From Rhodospirillales bacterium (GTDB lineage Bacteria; Pseudomonadota; Alphaproteobacteria; Acetobacterales; Acetobacteraceae): a stretch of DNA of 6,539 nt. The notes beneath the pieces were generated by a model. It made no database searches. It was not told the DNA's origin and saw nothing but the letters and a program-made list of their open reading frames with translations. Below, in pieces: positions 6,115 through 6,539 of this stretch. The stretch's first letter is position 1. Every line of letters begins with the position of its first letter. The DNA lies in NCBI GenBank assembly GCA_028870815.1, contig JAGWOU010000104.1, positions 1-6,539 on the forward strand, given 5' to 3'. Position numbers and translations under genes: made by a program.

Positions 6115-6539
6115 GTCCGCTCTCCGGAGACATTCTTCAACCGTTCAAGAACCGCCAGGGCAGCACCATCATCTATGGCCGCCATCGCCCGCGTGGCCCC
6201 CTCCGGCAAACTCGCCGCTTGGCCCGCCACCAGTAAGGCGGCGGAGGCGTTCAGCGCCACCGTGTCCCGGTAAGCGCCTTTTTCTCCACGCAGCAAGGCC
6301 AGCAGCGCCTGCGCGTTATAGGCGGCATCGCCGCCTTGCAGTTGCGCCAGGCCGCAGGGCGCCAACCCCGCATCCGCCGCCCGCACGGTAAAGGACTTAA
6401 TCTCGCCGCCGGCCAGCGCAACCACCTGATTCTCGCCTTCCAAAACCAGCTCGTCCATGCCACCGCCATGCACCACCCAGGCGGCCTGTGTGCGCAAGTC
6501 CCGCAACGTTTCGGCCACCGGGCCCGCCCAGGCGGGGTC
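6111..6539 (-). CDS. trpD: anthranilate phosphoribosyltransferase TrpD, C-terminal part (cut by window edge)
   Basis: The reading frame is open to the end of the window and gives 142 C-terminal residues of a protein usually about 340 long; the N-terminal half with the GTGGD and KHGN motifs lies outside. TrpD transfers phosphoribosyl from PRPP to anthranilate, the step two before TrpC. The visible fragment starts DPAWAGPVAETLRDL. It holds VVHGGGMDEL, with the Mg-binding Asp-Glu pair at fragment residues 29-30 (codons 6455-6450), then LAPCGLAQLQGGDAAYNAQ, LLRGEKGAYRD, LNASAALLVAG and the closing SLPEGATRAMAAIDDG. Tyrosine in GGDAAYNA stands where I expect Glu or His in relatives, which is probably a tolerated change. 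An internal GTG at 6518 could look like a start, but homology continues upstream of it. The gene ends in TGA overlapping the trpC ATG by four bases. Confidence 0.95.
   Translation of the reverse strand, partial: DPAWAGPVAETLRDLRTQAAWVVHGGGMDELVLEGENQVVALAGGEIKSFTVRAADAGLAPCGLAQLQGGDAAYNAQALLALLRGEKGAYRDTVALNASAALLVAGQAASLPEGATRAMAAIDDGAALAVLERLKNVSGERT

Noticed and set aside
6111..6518. GTG at 6518 as the start of a small complete gene
   Set aside because: The frame stays open to the window edge, and the upstream residues (DPAWAGP) continue the TrpD similarity. This is therefore a gene cut by the window, not a short gene.
1..6539. A previously undescribed multi-gene system, mobile element, defence island or CRISPR array
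   Set aside because: Every sizeable coding region belongs to a recognised family in an expected neighbourhood. I saw no transposase, integrase, regularly spaced repeats, toxin-antitoxin pair or phage gene.

Overview
The window is ordinary chromosomal DNA from a GC-rich alphaproteobacterium. I infer Rhodospirillales, probably Acetobacteraceae. The reasons are the high GC content, the gene order trpD-trpC-moaC-moeA-lexA that is common in Alphaproteobacteria, and a GTTC-N7-GTTC SOS operator in front of lexA, which is the alphaproteobacterial LexA recognition pattern. The genus cannot be fixed from the sequence alone.

Plus strand, left part: a short leader (1-159) precedes a DEAD-box RNA helicase with a DbpA-like RNA-binding domain and a basic tail (160-1932). 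After a 55-base gap comes a short-chain dehydrogenase/reductase-like protein (1988-2725) in which isoleucine occupies the place of the catalytic tyrosine. The two genes are probably cotranscribed. Bases 2726-2865, between this pair and the convergent lexA, are filled by two strong imperfect palindromes. Together they form a block of about 140 bases with TAGAGC/GCTCTA ends, and the right end overlaps the lexA stop codon.

Minus strand, right part (read from 6539 leftwards): the C-terminal part of trpD, then trpC, moaC and moeA. Each of these overlaps the next by exactly four bases (ATGA, GTGA, ATGA), so this is a tight, translationally coupled operon. It joins two steps of tryptophan synthesis to two steps of molybdenum cofactor synthesis. 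After an 83-base gap holding a promoter-like sequence and SOS operator(s) comes lexA, which is likely autoregulated and may also receive read-through from the operon.

I found no tRNA, rRNA, CRISPR array, transposase, phage gene or defence gene, and nothing that looks like an undescribed system. The points most worth a second look are the tyrosine-less SDR, the palindromic element next to lexA, and the double LexA-box arrangement.
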